Positions 27,008-36,797 of a stretch of DNA of 64,000 bases are shown here, piece after piece. Below the pieces are notes generated by a model, which was not told where the DNA came from, did not search any database, and was given only the letters and a program-made list of their open reading frames with translations. The translations under genes were made by a program, and so were the position numbers. The stretch is taken from the NCBI RefSeq assembly GCF_001314325.1, contig NZ_CP009430.1, positions 186,001 through 250,000 of the forward strand. Direction: 5' to 3'. This stretch comes from Sphingopyxis macrogoltabida. Lineage in GTDB: Bacteria > Pseudomonadota > Alphaproteobacteria > Sphingomonadales > Sphingomonadaceae. Position 1 is the first letter of the stretch. Each line of letters starts with the position of its first letter.

Positions 27008-27155
27008 GATGCCTTGCTATCGGGAAACAACGACACCGACTATTGCCGAGATGTGCCCGGCGGGCGCGATTACGCATAGGATTATCGGCCCCTTCATTGG
27101 CAAGATCGCCTCATTGACACGCCGGCTCGCGGTTTCGGCCCGCTGCGGACGAGGC

Positions 27156-28838
27156 ATGTCGCATGAGGGGACGGATGCCGGCATGATCTCCACCGAAATG
27201 ATCGAACCGCTCAGGCAAGACCTGTTCCGGAGGATCTGGACGGCAAGCCTGCTGTCCAACACCGGACGGATGATCCAGGGCGTGGGCGCCGGCTGGGCGA
27301 TGGTCGAGATGAACGGCACTCCCGAACAGGTCGCGCTGGTACAGACCGCGCTCACCCTCCCGATCACGCTTTTCGCCCTGCCTGCCGGCGCCATTGCCGA
27401 TATATATGACCGGCGCCTCGTCATTCTCTTCTCGATCATCGCATCGCTTGTCGGTTCGGTCCTGTTATCGATTGCGGTGTTCGGGGGGCAGGTCGGCCCC
27501 GCAAGCCTTCTGATTTTCACCTTCCTTGTCGGCAGCGGAATGGCGCTGTTCGGTCCGTCGTGGCAGGCGTCGGTCGGCGAACAAGTCACTCCGGCGCTGC
27601 TTCCCAGCGCGATCGCGCTCAACAGCGTCAGTTTCAATGTCGCGCGCAGCTTCGGCCCGGCGATCGGCGGCGTCATCGTCGCGTGGGCCGGCGTCGCCGC
27701 GGCGTTCATCGCCGCCGCCGTCTGCTATCTGCCATTGATCGCGGTGATGATCCTGTGGAAGCGCGCGCGGGAAATCCCGCGACTGCCACCTGAAAGGCTG
27801 ATCGAAGCCACCGTCGCCGGGCTCCGCTATGTCCTGCACTCGCCGCGCATCCGGACGCCGTTATGGCGGACATTTTCGGCGGCCTTTGCCGGAACCGCGA
27901 TTGCCGCCCTACTGCCGCTGATCGCACGGGACATATTGCACGGCGATTCCCGGATCTTTGGCCTGCTGCTTGGCGCGTTCGGGATCGGGGCCGTCCTCGG
28001 CGGTCTGGCGCTGGCTTCGTTGCGCGCGAAATTCTCGACCGAAGCGATCATGCGGCTTTGCAGCCTCAGCCTTGCGACGATGGCTGTCGTGGTCGGCAGC
28101 AGCCATTCCCAGATCGTCACCTCGCTCGCACTCGCAGTGGCGGGCGCGTGCTGGCTCATATCGGTGGCAATCTGCAATATCAGCATCCAGTTGACGGCGC
28201 CGCGCTGGGTTGCCGGGCGAACCCTCGCGACGTTCCAGGCCGCGACGGCCGGCGGCATCGCACTCGGTGGCTGGGCGTGGGGTCGGGCGGCAACCGAAAT
28301 CGGACTCGCGGGCGCGCTTTATGCATCGGCCGCGCTTCTGGTTCTGGTGGCTTTGATCCTCGGTCGATGGATGCCGATGCCGATCGTCAATGTCGAAGAC
28401 AAGGAAATGTCGGCGCAGCGAAAGGAGCTGTCCGCGGCGCTCGCGCTGACCCCGCGCAGCGGGCCGATCGCGGTCGAGATCGACTATCGCATCGCGCCGG
28501 ACCGGGCGCGCCAGTTCTACATTCTGGTCCAGGAACTGCAGCGGAGCCGGAAGCGCAACGGCGCGCGCTCCTGCTCGGTCGCCCGCGACATTCGCGATCC
28601 GTGGATCTGGCGCGAACGTTATGTCTGCGCGACATGGCTCGATTTCCTCCGCCAGCGCGATCGGCCAACTGTCAAGGAAGCGCAAATCCAGAAGGAAGTC
28701 GCCGCCCTGCATGCGGGTCCCGAGGCGATCCGCGCAACGATCATGCTCGAACGCCCGATGGGGTCGGTTCGCTGGAAGGAGGCGACGCCCGACCATGGCC
28801 TCCTGCCGATCGCGCCATCGGGCGTATCGACGCCCTGA
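27156..28838 (+). CDS. MFS exporter with soluble C-terminal domain (MFS_3 type)
   Basis: The product has 11-12 hydrophobic segments, with 'GAIADIYDRRLVILFSIIAS' in the first cytoplasmic loop and 'PSWQASVGEQVTPALLPSAI' later. This is the EntS-like MFS_3 class. After ~420 residues of membrane domain comes a ~130-residue soluble tail ('VEIDYRIAPDRARQFYILVQ', 'RDIRDPWIWRERYVCATW') resembling an ABM-type barrel. It probably exports a small molecule or toxic intermediate. The start is uncertain: ATG 27156 or ATG 27183, both with weak ribosome sites. It is divergent from the CoA ligase. Confidence 0.85.
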   Translation: MSHEGTDAGMISTEMIEPLRQDLFRRIWTASLLSNTGRMIQGVGAGWAMVEMNGTPEQVALVQTALTLPITLFALPAGAIADIYDRRLVILFSIIASLVGSVLLSIAVFGGQVGPASLLIFTFLVGSGMALFGPSWQASVGEQVTPALLPSAIALNSVSFNVARSFGPAIGGVIVAWAGVAAAFIAAAVCYLPLIAVMILWKRAREIPRLPPERLIEATVAGLRYVLHSPRIRTPLWRTFSAAFAGTAIAALLPLIARDILHGDSRIFGLLLGAFGIGAVLGGLALASLRAKFSTEAIMRLCSLSLATMAVVVGSSHSQIVTSLALAVAGACWLISVAICNISIQLTAPRWVAGRTLATFQAATAGGIALGGWAWGRAATEIGLAGALYASAALLVLVALILGRWMPMPIVNVEDKEMSAQRKELSAALALTPRSGPIAVEIDYRIAPDRARQFYILVQELQRSRKRNGARSCSVARDIRDPWIWRERYVCATWLDFLRQRDRPTVKEAQIQKEVAALHAGPEAIRATIMLERPMGSVRWKEATPDHGLLPIAPSGVSTP

Positions 28839-28853
28839 CGAACGAAGCCGGCG

Positions 28854-29723
28854 TCAGCCGCCCGGTCTTTTCCTGGCCCATTCGCGGACGGGGACGAAAT
28901 CCGGCGCGCTCGATGCGCGGTGACGCAGCCAGTTCGCGCCGTCCACCACCAGCGTATGGCCCGTGATGTAGGAGGCATAGGGCGAACAAAGGAAGACAGC
29001 CGACCAGGCGAGTTCCTGCAACCGGCCGACGCGGCCCGCCGGCATCTGCTTCGCCCGCTTTTCCTCGCCCGACCAGTCGCCCTTCATATGGGCAGCGGTA
29101 TCGTCATGCGGGAAATAGCCGGGCGCGATCGTGTTGATCCGCACCCCGTCGATCGCCCATTCGACGCCAAGCGTCTGGGTAAGATTGGTGACCGCGGCCT
29201 TCGCTGCCGCCGAATGCGCCGAGCCGGGGCCACCAGTCCATGCGAAAGTCGCGCCGATGTTCAGGATGGCACCGGTGCCGCCGGCGGCCACCCGGCGCCG
29301 GTGGAGTTCCTGCGAACAGAAAAACGTGCCATCGAGAACGATCTGGGTGACCGCGCGCCAACCATTGGGCGTGATGTCCTCGGCGGGCGCCATGAAGCGA
29401 CCGGCGGCGTTGTTGATCAGGATCGTGACCGGCCCCAGCGCGGCTTCGATTTCGTCAAAGGCACGCTTCACCTGATCGGGGTCGCGAATGTCGAGCGCCA
29501 CCCCGATGGCCACGCCGCCGAGCGCCTCGATCGCCGCGACCCCCGCCGCGCGATGCTCTTCCTTGCGGCTCGCAATCGCGATCCGGCCTCCATGGCGCGC
29601 AAACATCTGCGCCATCGCCTTACCGAGCCCGGTGCCGCCCCCCGTCACGAGGATAACATCGTCCTTGAACGTGTCGGCGGGCAGAAACGGATGATCGACG
29701 GCAAAGGGTTCGGCAAGCGCCAT
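28854..29723 (-). CDS. 2,4-dienoyl-CoA reductase-like SDR
   Basis: The 289-residue protein has 'VILVTGGGTGLGKAMAQMFA', 'ILINNAAGRF', and 'LDGTFFCSQELHRR'. The active-site helix 'SAHSAAAKAAVTNLTQTL' has the usual Tyr replaced by Ser while Lys is kept. That substitution is the signature of the DECR/PDCR branch, which reduces 2,4-dienoyl-CoA with NADPH. ATG 29723 starts 4 bp after the upstream crotonase stop. It is the last gene of a long minus-strand run (36570 to 28854) of beta-oxidation genes. Confidence 0.9.
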   Translation of the reverse strand: MALAEPFAVDHPFLPADTFKDDVILVTGGGTGLGKAMAQMFARHGGRIAIASRKEEHRAAGVAAIEALGGVAIGVALDIRDPDQVKRAFDEIEAALGPVTILINNAAGRFMAPAEDITPNGWRAVTQIVLDGTFFCSQELHRRRVAAGGTGAILNIGATFAWTGGPGSAHSAAAKAAVTNLTQTLGVEWAIDGVRINTIAPGYFPHDDTAAHMKGDWSGEEKRAKQMPAGRVGRLQELAWSAVFLCSPYASYITGHTLVVDGANWLRHRASSAPDFVPVREWARKRPGG

Positions 29724-29727
29724 CGGG

Positions 29728-30507
29728 TCAAAGTCCTTTGAAAACGGGATCGCGCTTTTCCGCGCGCGCAGCGCGTGCTTCCTGCCGGTCCTCTGTCTTG
29801 TACAGCGCCGATATGGCAACGAGCTCCTCGCGAATGCCGCGGCGTATCTGGTCGCCGTGCACGCCGTCGATCAGCTGCTTGGCCATCGCGACATGGATCG
29901 GCGGGCGCGCGGCGATCTTGCTCGCGATTTCGAGCGCCCGCGCGTCGAGATCGCTATCCGCGACAACGAAATCGACCATGCCCCAGGCCAGCGCCTGCAC
30001 CGCGTCGATGCGTTCGCCCGTCATCAGCAGATATTTGGCCCGCGATGCGCCGGCGACGGCGGCCGTAATCACCGAGCCGCCGCCATCGGTAATGATGCCA
30101 TGATCGATTTCGGGGAGCGAGAATTTTGCCGTCTCGGATGCGACACGGATGTCGCACTGCAACGCCAGTTCGCACCCGCCTCCGATCGCATAGCCCCGGA
30201 TCGCGGCAACGAACGGCTTCTGGCTGTCGAGAATCTGAAATTTGCGCTTCTGGCTCTTGCTGACATGCGCAAAATCGCTGACGCCCGGTGCACGGACGCC
30301 AAGCGCAGCGGTGTCGCGGCCGGTGCAAAAGGATTGGCCTTCGCCGCGCAGCAGAATGGCGCGAACCGCGGGATCGTCCTGCGCAGCCGAGATCGCTTCG
30401 CCAAAGGCCGCGCTCATCGCATTGTCCATCGCATTATGGCGATCGGGACGGTTGAGCGTGATGACCGCTACCGCCCCTGTGACGTCCATTCCTATGCTGT
30501 CAGTCAT
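29728..30507 (-). CDS. Enoyl-CoA hydratase (crotonase family)
   Basis: The 259-residue protein has 'ITLNRPDRHNAMDNAMSAAF', an oxyanion strand 'FCTGRDTAALG', and both catalytic Glu contexts: 'YAIGGGCELALQCDIRVA' and 'FSLPEIDHGIITDGGG'. It therefore looks like an active hydratase. It should hydrate 2-enoyl-CoA to 3-hydroxyacyl-CoA. It sits between an SDR and the dienoyl-CoA-reductase-like gene in the long minus-strand operon. Confidence 0.92.
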   Translation of the reverse strand: MTDSIGMDVTGAVAVITLNRPDRHNAMDNAMSAAFGEAISAAQDDPAVRAILLRGEGQSFCTGRDTAALGVRAPGVSDFAHVSKSQKRKFQILDSQKPFVAAIRGYAIGGGCELALQCDIRVASETAKFSLPEIDHGIITDGGGSVITAAVAGASRAKYLLMTGERIDAVQALAWGMVDFVVADSDLDARALEIASKIAARPPIHVAMAKQLIDGVHGDQIRRGIREELVAISALYKTEDRQEARAARAEKRDPVFKGL

Positions 30508-30528
30508 CGGCCGTCTTTCCTGAAGGGA

Positions 30529-31434
30529 TCATCCCGTGATGCTTCGCATGATCGTGCTGATATCGCCAGCACTCCGCGGCTCGCTGTAGGTCGATGCGTC
30601 CGAGACCTTGTCCCAGTTGGCGAGGATCGTTTCGGCCGTGGCGTCTGGCGAGACCCAGCCCTCGGTAACGCCGATCATCACCCGCGAATACCAGCCGGCG
30701 CCCGCCATGTAGATCTCGCCGTTCGTCGGGCATTGGGCGTGCGCCAGCGCAACCGCGATGGGCGCCACCTTGCCCGGACCCTTGGGCGCATCGTCGTCAA
30801 CCGGCGCGCCCGTCAGGCGGGTGCCGGCGATCGGCGCCAGCGCATTGACTTTGATTCCGGCCTTCTCGCCTTCGATCCGCAACGTCCGCATCAGGCCCAC
30901 GAGGCCCATCTTCGCGGCGCCGTAGCTCGCTTGGCCGAAATTACCGAGCAGCCCGGAGGCAGAGGTCGTCAGAAGAATCCGGCCGCCCCGCCCGCTTTCC
31001 TTCATCGCCGCGAAGGCCGGCTGCGCGACGTAAAAGCCGCCGCCCCAAAAATGCACGTCGACGACCGACCGCGCTTCGTCCAGATCGAGCTTGGCGTAGC
31101 TGCGGTCGCGCAGGATGCCCGCGTTGGAGATCAGGGCGTCGAGCCGGCCCCATTTATCGATCGCTGCATCGACGATCGCCTTTCCGCCCGCGGGTGTCGC
31201 AACGCTGTCGAAGCTCGCCACCGCCTCGCCGCCCCCGGCCTCGATTTCGGCAACGACGCGCGACGCTGCCGACGCATCGGACCCCTTCCCGTCGGTCGAT
31301 CCGCCAAGATCGTTGACGACCAGCTTCGCCCCGCGCGCAGCGAGTTCGAGGGCATAGGCGCGCCCGAGCCCGCTGCCCGCGCCCGTCACGATGACGACCT
31401 CGTCGTCGAACCGCAGCTTATCAACCATGTCCAT
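30529..31434 (-). CDS. SDR, (3R)-hydroxyacyl-CoA dehydrogenase-like (MFE-2 N-domain type)
   Basis: The 301-residue enzyme has 'VVIVTGAGSGLGRAYALELA', 'LVVNDLGGSTDG', 'LISNAGILRDRSYAKLDLDE' and 'SASGLLGNFGQASYGAAKMG' with intact YxxxK. It is the same branch as the gene at 24528-25400. AAAGGGG precedes ATG 31434 by 6 nt. Its ~55-residue C-terminal tail ('PTNGEIYMAGAGWYSRVMIG' onward) is longer than a minimal SDR and typical of MFE-2 proteins. It likely acts after the MaoC-type hydratase encoded 12 bp upstream. Confidence 0.92.
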   Translation of the reverse strand: MDMVDKLRFDDEVVIVTGAGSGLGRAYALELAARGAKLVVNDLGGSTDGKGSDASAASRVVAEIEAGGGEAVASFDSVATPAGGKAIVDAAIDKWGRLDALISNAGILRDRSYAKLDLDEARSVVDVHFWGGGFYVAQPAFAAMKESGRGGRILLTTSASGLLGNFGQASYGAAKMGLVGLMRTLRIEGEKAGIKVNALAPIAGTRLTGAPVDDDAPKGPGKVAPIAVALAHAQCPTNGEIYMAGAGWYSRVMIGVTEGWVSPDATAETILANWDKVSDASTYSEPRSAGDISTIMRSITG

Positions 31435-31446
31435 ACGTCCCCTTTG

Positions 31447-32724
31447 TCAGCCAGCCGCTTTGCGCGCGGCGGCCTCGGCCATCATATTCGCACCGCGGCG
31501 GACAAGATCGAGCGGCGCCTCGGGCAGGATGACCGCACCATATTCGCGCGAGGGAAGCAGGATTTTTGCCTTTCCGCGCGTGGTGATGTCGCCGCGCTGG
31601 TTCGTCGCTTCCAGCACGATCTCGACGGTCGGACGGCCGTTCTCGACCGACTTGCCCGTCACGCTGCCACCGATGATGTGGAAATCGCCCACGAAATTGA
31701 ACTGGCGCAGTTCGACACCATAGCTTTCGATCCAGCCATCATCACCCATCCAGTTGGTGAGGAGATGCGTCAGCCAGGCAAAACGCATGATCGCATAATC
31801 ATATCCGCCGGGCAGGCCGAGATCCTGCGCGCGGCTGTCGTCCCAGTGCACGCGCTGTTGCGGTTGCGGCACGCCCCAGGCGTCGGGCGTGTAAAAAGGC
31901 GCGATCTTGCCGCGTGCGCGCCAGCCATAGCGCAGCGGACCGATGTCATATCCGTCGGCCATCCCCGTCGCGATATGGCGGCAGATCAGGTCGACCATCG
32001 ACAACGGCCCCTTCGCGACCGGGGTCAAGGCCTCGCCGACTTGGACGTCCTCGAAATGGCGGATCGTCGCGCCGCGCCGCTGTTCGGCCGCATAGACCTC
32101 GTCGATCCGCGCTATGTCGTCGGGCGTATAGGTGTGGCGGGCGAGGTCGGCATATTTGCCCTTTTCCTTCGACCCCTTGCGCTCGGCATTGACGAGCGAA
32201 TGTTCGCGCGTTGCCAGCGGCGTGCCCGCGGCGTCGACGTAGAGCGAACGGTAGCTGTCGATGACCGAGCGGCCTCCCGAGAAGCTCGATTGCTTCACCT
32301 GGATGTCCGAAGTGACATATTCCTCATATGCGGCATCGCCGGGGAAGATCGGCTTGAAGAAGGTCCAGGTGGTCGAGGCCAGATATTTGCCGATCCCGCG
32401 GAACAGGCCGCGGAACAGCGCTTTGTGCTCGGGCGAATAGGGCGGGCATTCGTTGATTCCCATCGTCTGGATGAACAGGGGATGCGCCACGGGCCCGCGC
32501 CAGCGCGTATTCTTCGCATATTCGGGATCGTGCCAGAGCGGATTGTCGTCGCCGACCAGCCCGAAAGCGAAATGCCGCATGCCATCGGTCGTTGCGGTTT
32601 CGTTGAACGCCTTCACGAAGCGGCGCTGCGGAATGCCGATCTGTGCTGTGGCCCGTTCGATGTCCTCGTCGCTGATCGTCGAATCGATATCGCGCGGGGT
32701 ATCGGCCTGCGGTTGCGTTGCCAT
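31447..32724 (-). CDS. FAS1-like/MaoC-family acyl-CoA hydratase, double hotdog
   Basis: The 425-residue product has an N-terminal FAS1-like dehydratase hotdog ('AFGLVGDDNPLWHDPEYAKN' with 'WRGPVAHPLF'). A second hotdog at the C-terminus contains 'LGLPGGYDYAIMRFAWLTHL' and 'DDGWIESYGVELRQFNFVGD'. It should hydrate enoyl-CoA thioesters with (R) stereochemistry, pairing with the (3R)-specific SDR encoded just downstream. ACAD subunits and a ligase lie upstream in the same run, giving a complete activation, desaturation and hydration order. Confidence 0.88.
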   Translation of the reverse strand: MATQPQADTPRDIDSTISDEDIERATAQIGIPQRRFVKAFNETATTDGMRHFAFGLVGDDNPLWHDPEYAKNTRWRGPVAHPLFIQTMGINECPPYSPEHKALFRGLFRGIGKYLASTTWTFFKPIFPGDAAYEEYVTSDIQVKQSSFSGGRSVIDSYRSLYVDAAGTPLATREHSLVNAERKGSKEKGKYADLARHTYTPDDIARIDEVYAAEQRRGATIRHFEDVQVGEALTPVAKGPLSMVDLICRHIATGMADGYDIGPLRYGWRARGKIAPFYTPDAWGVPQPQQRVHWDDSRAQDLGLPGGYDYAIMRFAWLTHLLTNWMGDDGWIESYGVELRQFNFVGDFHIIGGSVTGKSVENGRPTVEIVLEATNQRGDITTRGKAKILLPSREYGAVILPEAPLDLVRRGANMMAEAAARKAAG

Positions 32725-32774
32725 AATGTCCCTTATCCAGATGCTGTGGGTGAAACCGTCCGTTTTCCGGGCGG

Positions 32775-34289
32775 CTAGAACTGATATTTATCCTTGAAGA
32801 GTGCGCGTAGTGCGGGCCGGTCGACCTTCATCGAGAGCGTTCGCGGTAAGGCATCGACCAGTTCGATCGCGGTCGGAACCATATAGGCCGGCATTTGCGA
32901 GCGGACGAAATCCTTGAGCTCCTGCTCGCTTGTCCGGGCCCCATCGACAATCTCGACCACCGCGATCGGCACTTGACCAAGTCGGCTATCTTTGGCCGCG
33001 AGGATGCCGGCCTCGCGCACAGCCTCGTGCAGCCGCAGCGTCTCGGCGACCTTCTCAGGCAGGATCTTGAACCCGCCGCGGTTGATCGCTTCGTCGGCCC
33101 GGCCGTGAATCCACAGAAAATCGTCGGTGTCGAACGATGCAAGATCTGTGGTCCTGATAAAATCGGGACCGATGCGCGGCGATTTGAGGTTGAGAATGCC
33201 GATCTGGCCGCGCTCCAGTTCTTCGCCCGTCGCGACGTCGGTGATCTTGACCTGCATGTCGGGGCGCAGCGTACCCGCGGCGCCGCGCTTGGACTCGCCA
33301 TAGGCCTTGTGGTCTGCGAGCGACCATCCGGCGATGCCGCCCATGAATTCGGAAGCGCTATATTCGGTCAGGACCGGAATCCCATACGTCTCCTCGAACA
33401 AACGCTGCGTTTCGGGGTCGAGCGGTGCGGTTCCCGCGCGAATGACGAGCAGGCTCTTGATCTTTTCGGGCGCAACGCCCTGCTCGAGGACCATCGTGAT
33501 CATCGACGGCACCAGATTCGCGGCCTTGACCTGGCCGCGCTCGACCGCATCGGCCCAGCGCTGGACGTCGAACTTGTCGAACAGTTCGACCGGACGCGCC
33601 TGGTTGAGCGCCAGAAGCGCGCCCCAGAGCCCCCCCGAATGCGAAAATGTCGTCAGCAAAATGCCCGGCGAGCGTTTGACCTTGAGAGGTTCGGCCTGCT
33701 TGTCCTTTTCCGAGCGGGCGCCGAGTTCCAGCGCCTTTTGAAAGGTTGCTGCCGGCACCTGAATGCGCTTGGGCTCGCCCGTCGTCCCGCTGGTCAGACG
33801 CTCGACGATCGCATCATCGAGTATTCGGAACGGTCCCGGGCCAACCACATCACCGGCTCCCAGCAGCTGCGCAGCAGGCGTCGCATGCGCGTCGATCACC
33901 ACCCCGACTCCGCCGGTATCGGCAAGGGCTTCGCGCACTTCGGGATGGAAATCCTGCGCCACGCCGACGCTGGCTGCCATCTGGAGCGCCCGCAACTGCT
34001 CGGCGATCTTCGCCACCGGCTGATGCGGATTGACTGGCGATACCGTGTACCCGCCCTTGATCAGGCCGATCAGCGCCCCGAGTAGTGCGGGGTCGTTGCG
34101 GGCGATCCAGCCGATCGAGGACCCTTTGGGCACACCCGCGGTGTTGAGGCTCGCAAGGATGCCGTCACCCACCTGCCCCAGCTGGCCCCAGCTCGTCCGC
34201 GTGTCTCCATAGCGCACGGCGATGCTGTCGGGCTCGAGCGTCGGCAAGCTCGCGAAATGGGCCGCGATCTGATCCGCGATGGTCGTCAT
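32775..34289 (-). CDS. Acyl-CoA synthetase (AMP-forming), short form
   Basis: The 504-residue ANL ligase has a compact P-loop 'VERLTSGTTGEPKRIQVPAA', 'VLTEYSASEFMGG', 'FDTDDFLWIHGRADEAINRG' and 'PRTLSMKVDRPALRALFKDK'. The usual 'TGD' motif is replaced by 'TTDLASFDTDDF', and the hinge Asp/Arg region is shortened. These are divergent features compared with the other three ligases here. ATG 34289 shares one base with the preceding stop (TAATG), indicating coupled translation with the ACAD small subunit. Substrate unknown. Confidence 0.9.
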   Translation of the reverse strand: MTTIADQIAAHFASLPTLEPDSIAVRYGDTRTSWGQLGQVGDGILASLNTAGVPKGSSIGWIARNDPALLGALIGLIKGGYTVSPVNPHQPVAKIAEQLRALQMAASVGVAQDFHPEVREALADTGGVGVVIDAHATPAAQLLGAGDVVGPGPFRILDDAIVERLTSGTTGEPKRIQVPAATFQKALELGARSEKDKQAEPLKVKRSPGILLTTFSHSGGLWGALLALNQARPVELFDKFDVQRWADAVERGQVKAANLVPSMITMVLEQGVAPEKIKSLLVIRAGTAPLDPETQRLFEETYGIPVLTEYSASEFMGGIAGWSLADHKAYGESKRGAAGTLRPDMQVKITDVATGEELERGQIGILNLKSPRIGPDFIRTTDLASFDTDDFLWIHGRADEAINRGGFKILPEKVAETLRLHEAVREAGILAAKDSRLGQVPIAVVEIVDGARTSEQELKDFVRSQMPAYMVPTAIELVDALPRTLSMKVDRPALRALFKDKYQF

Positions 34290-35368
34290 TAGATATTCCC
34301 TTCCTGTTTTGTCCAGGCTCGCTGACCGACCATGACAGGACCGCCTTCCTGCGACGGCGGCTTCGCCGCGAGCATGCGCTGTTTCTGATAGGTCGCATCG
34401 CCGCCGAAGCGGTCGAGCATATGCGCGCGCTTCACAAAGAGATGGGCGTGATGCTCGCCGGTGAAACCATAGGCGCCGTGATTCTGGATATTGATCGCGG
34501 CGTTTCTGAACGCCGCGTCGCTGGCCAGCAGTTTCGCGGCGATGACCTGGAAATCGGCATCCGGTCCTTCCGCAACATCCGTCAGCGCGGCAAAAATCGT
34601 GCTGTTCCACGCGATCGACGAACGGGCGAGCATATCCGCGCAGCGGTGCTTGATCGCCTGGAACCCGCCAATGGGCTGCTGAAATTGCTCGCGCACCTTC
34701 GCATATTCGACCGAATCGTCGAGCGCGGCTTCAGCGAGGCCCGTCAGATAGGCGCAAACCAGCAATTGGGCGCGGCGCCACAGGCCTTTGGCCGCCGCAA
34801 CGCGCAAGTCGGGCATGAGAGTGTTGAACCGAACGCGCGCGAGCCAAAGCGTGCTGTCGATCGAAGCCACGGTCTTCAGGTCCGACCAGTCATCGACGCC
34901 CACGAGAGCAACGCCGGCTTCGCTCCACGCAAGTGCCCATTCGGCGCGATCACCGTCGACAAGATGATATTCGCCGGCAAAGTGATTCTTGGCTGCATTG
35001 AAAGCGAGTGCGGGGGCTACCGGCGTGTCGCCCTGCATCAGCCGTCTCGCAAGCTCCGGGTCGCCCGCCGCCTGCGCGACATGGACGCCGATCATCGTGG
35101 CGATCGCGGTGGGGGAAACGAGGAACCGGCCGAGCTCACGTGCAACAAGCACCTCTTCGACCATCGAATAGCCCACGCCGCCATCCGCTTCGGCAAGGCC
35201 CAGCCCGAAAACGCCAAGCGCGCCCAGTTTCGCGAATTGCGCGCAATCCTGATTCGGGACCGGCGTCGGACGCGGCACGAAACGCTCATAGGGCAGAACG
35301 TCGGTCAGAAAGGAGCGGATCGAATCGACGATCTGCTGTTGTTCCGAAGACATCTCCATGTCGATCAT
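34289..35368 (-). CDS. Acyl-CoA dehydrogenase, small-type subunit
   Basis: The 359-residue chain begins MIDMEMSSEQQQIVDSIRSF and has 'LGVFGLGLAEADGGVGYSMV', 'YAKVREQFQQPIGGFQAIKH' and 'IQNHGAYGFTGEHHAHLFVK'. The flavin 'TEP' motif is missing, as in the other small chains. It overlaps the large-subunit gene by 4 bp (35365-35368) and is coupled to the ligase by TAATG. It would form a heteromeric ACAD with that partner. Confidence 0.9.
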   Translation of the reverse strand: MIDMEMSSEQQQIVDSIRSFLTDVLPYERFVPRPTPVPNQDCAQFAKLGALGVFGLGLAEADGGVGYSMVEEVLVARELGRFLVSPTAIATMIGVHVAQAAGDPELARRLMQGDTPVAPALAFNAAKNHFAGEYHLVDGDRAEWALAWSEAGVALVGVDDWSDLKTVASIDSTLWLARVRFNTLMPDLRVAAAKGLWRRAQLLVCAYLTGLAEAALDDSVEYAKVREQFQQPIGGFQAIKHRCADMLARSSIAWNSTIFAALTDVAEGPDADFQVIAAKLLASDAAFRNAAINIQNHGAYGFTGEHHAHLFVKRAHMLDRFGGDATYQKQRMLAAKPPSQEGGPVMVGQRAWTKQEGNI

Positions 35369-36570
35369 GGCCGCGGCCCTCGCGGCAAACCCAGCACGCG
35401 CTCGGCGACGATGTTACGTTGCACGTCGGATGTGCCGCCGCCGATCGACGCCGCGTGGGACCGCAAATAAGGCGTCGTGAGGCCAGCGTCCGACGATAGC
35501 TCGAGCGCTTCCGGACCGAGCAGGTCGACCCCGAGCCGGCGCAGCCGCTGGGATGCTTCCGAGAAGAACAGTTTCACCAGCGAGCCTTCGGGCCCCGGAT
35601 TCGCGTTCGCCGCGCGCGAGACGGTGGCATAGGTCATGGCCCGGACGCCCGCCATTTCGGCCCGCGACATAGCAAGGCGCGACGCGAAATCTCCATCATC
35701 GATCGCGGCGGACAGGCCGTCGAGGCCGCGTCGCTCCCGCGCCATCGCGATCAGCCTTTCGACCAGCTCGCTGTTCTGGATCTGGTCGGCGACGAATCCG
35801 GTACCGCGCTCGAAACCCAGCGTCGCGTTGGCGACGCTCCAGCCGTCGTTGATCTGGCCGACGACATTGGCGAGCGGGATGCGGACGTCGTTGTAAAATA
35901 CCTGACAGAAGTGGAAATCGTTCGGCCCGACCATCGTGAGGATCGGGCGCAGTTCGATCCCCGGCGTATCCATCGGGCAGATGACCCAGCTGATCCCGCC
36001 ATGCTTCCGCCCGCCCGCTTCGGTCCGGCATAAAAGCTCCTGATAATCGGCAACCGATGCATAGCTGGTCCAGATTTTCGAGCCGTTGACGACGAGATGA
36101 TCACCATCGATCTCGGCACGGGTGCTCAGCGCCGCGAGGTCCGACCCCGCGCCCGGCTCCGAAAACCCCTGACACCAGATCGTTTCGCCGCGAAGGATTC
36201 GCGGCAGGTGAAAGGCCTGTTGTTCAGGCGTGCCGCGGGCGATGAGCGTCGGCCCGGCGTGACTGAGACCGACGAAGCAGGATCCAGCCCGCGGCGCCCC
36301 GGCGCGGGCATATTCCTCGTGCCAGATAAGCTGCTCGATCAGGCTCGCTCCGCGGCCGCCATATTCGCTCGGCCACGAAATCCCCGCCCAGCCCGCGTCG
36401 AACTGCTTGCGCTGCCATTCGAGGTCGAACTCGCGAATATCCAAGTTGCGGTCGCTATGGATCGGCCGCTCGCCTGCGGGCACATTCGCCCGCAGCCAGC
36501 TGCGAACTTCGCTACGAAACGCCTGTTCCTGTCGGGTGAATTCAATCTGCATCTGGACGCGGGCCCTCAT
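35365..36570 (-). CDS. Acyl-CoA dehydrogenase, large-type subunit
   Basis: The 401-residue protein has 'GISWPSEYGGRGASLIEQLI', 'WCQGFSEPGAGSDLAALSTR', 'VNGSKIWTSYASVADYQELL' and 'IGGGTSDVQRNIVAERVLGL'. It is a close architectural paralogue of the large subunit at 23207-24361. ATG 36570 is preferred because GGAG lies 5 nt before it; ATG 36552 is an alternative. It is the first gene of the minus-strand run, divergent from the fused ACAD gene at 36798. Confidence 0.92.
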   Translation of the reverse strand: MRARVQMQIEFTRQEQAFRSEVRSWLRANVPAGERPIHSDRNLDIREFDLEWQRKQFDAGWAGISWPSEYGGRGASLIEQLIWHEEYARAGAPRAGSCFVGLSHAGPTLIARGTPEQQAFHLPRILRGETIWCQGFSEPGAGSDLAALSTRAEIDGDHLVVNGSKIWTSYASVADYQELLCRTEAGGRKHGGISWVICPMDTPGIELRPILTMVGPNDFHFCQVFYNDVRIPLANVVGQINDGWSVANATLGFERGTGFVADQIQNSELVERLIAMARERRGLDGLSAAIDDGDFASRLAMSRAEMAGVRAMTYATVSRAANANPGPEGSLVKLFFSEASQRLRRLGVDLLGPEALELSSDAGLTTPYLRSHAASIGGGTSDVQRNIVAERVLGLPRGPRP

Positions 36571-36797
36571 TATGCTCCGGACGATGGCCGAGAGTCGGTG
36601 GCGCGGACCAATGTCTATCGCGCCGCCGCATCTGCCGTTTTCCCATCAAGCTGACGAACAGGCCATTTCCGGGCGCAATCGCTGTCTGATTTCCTTTTAT
36701 GTCATTCGGGTCATGCCGGTCGGCGACTTCATCTTGGACGCGGCCCCGAAGCTTCGACAACGCTGCGGACATATTTGCGGCTTCGCTAGGAAATTTG

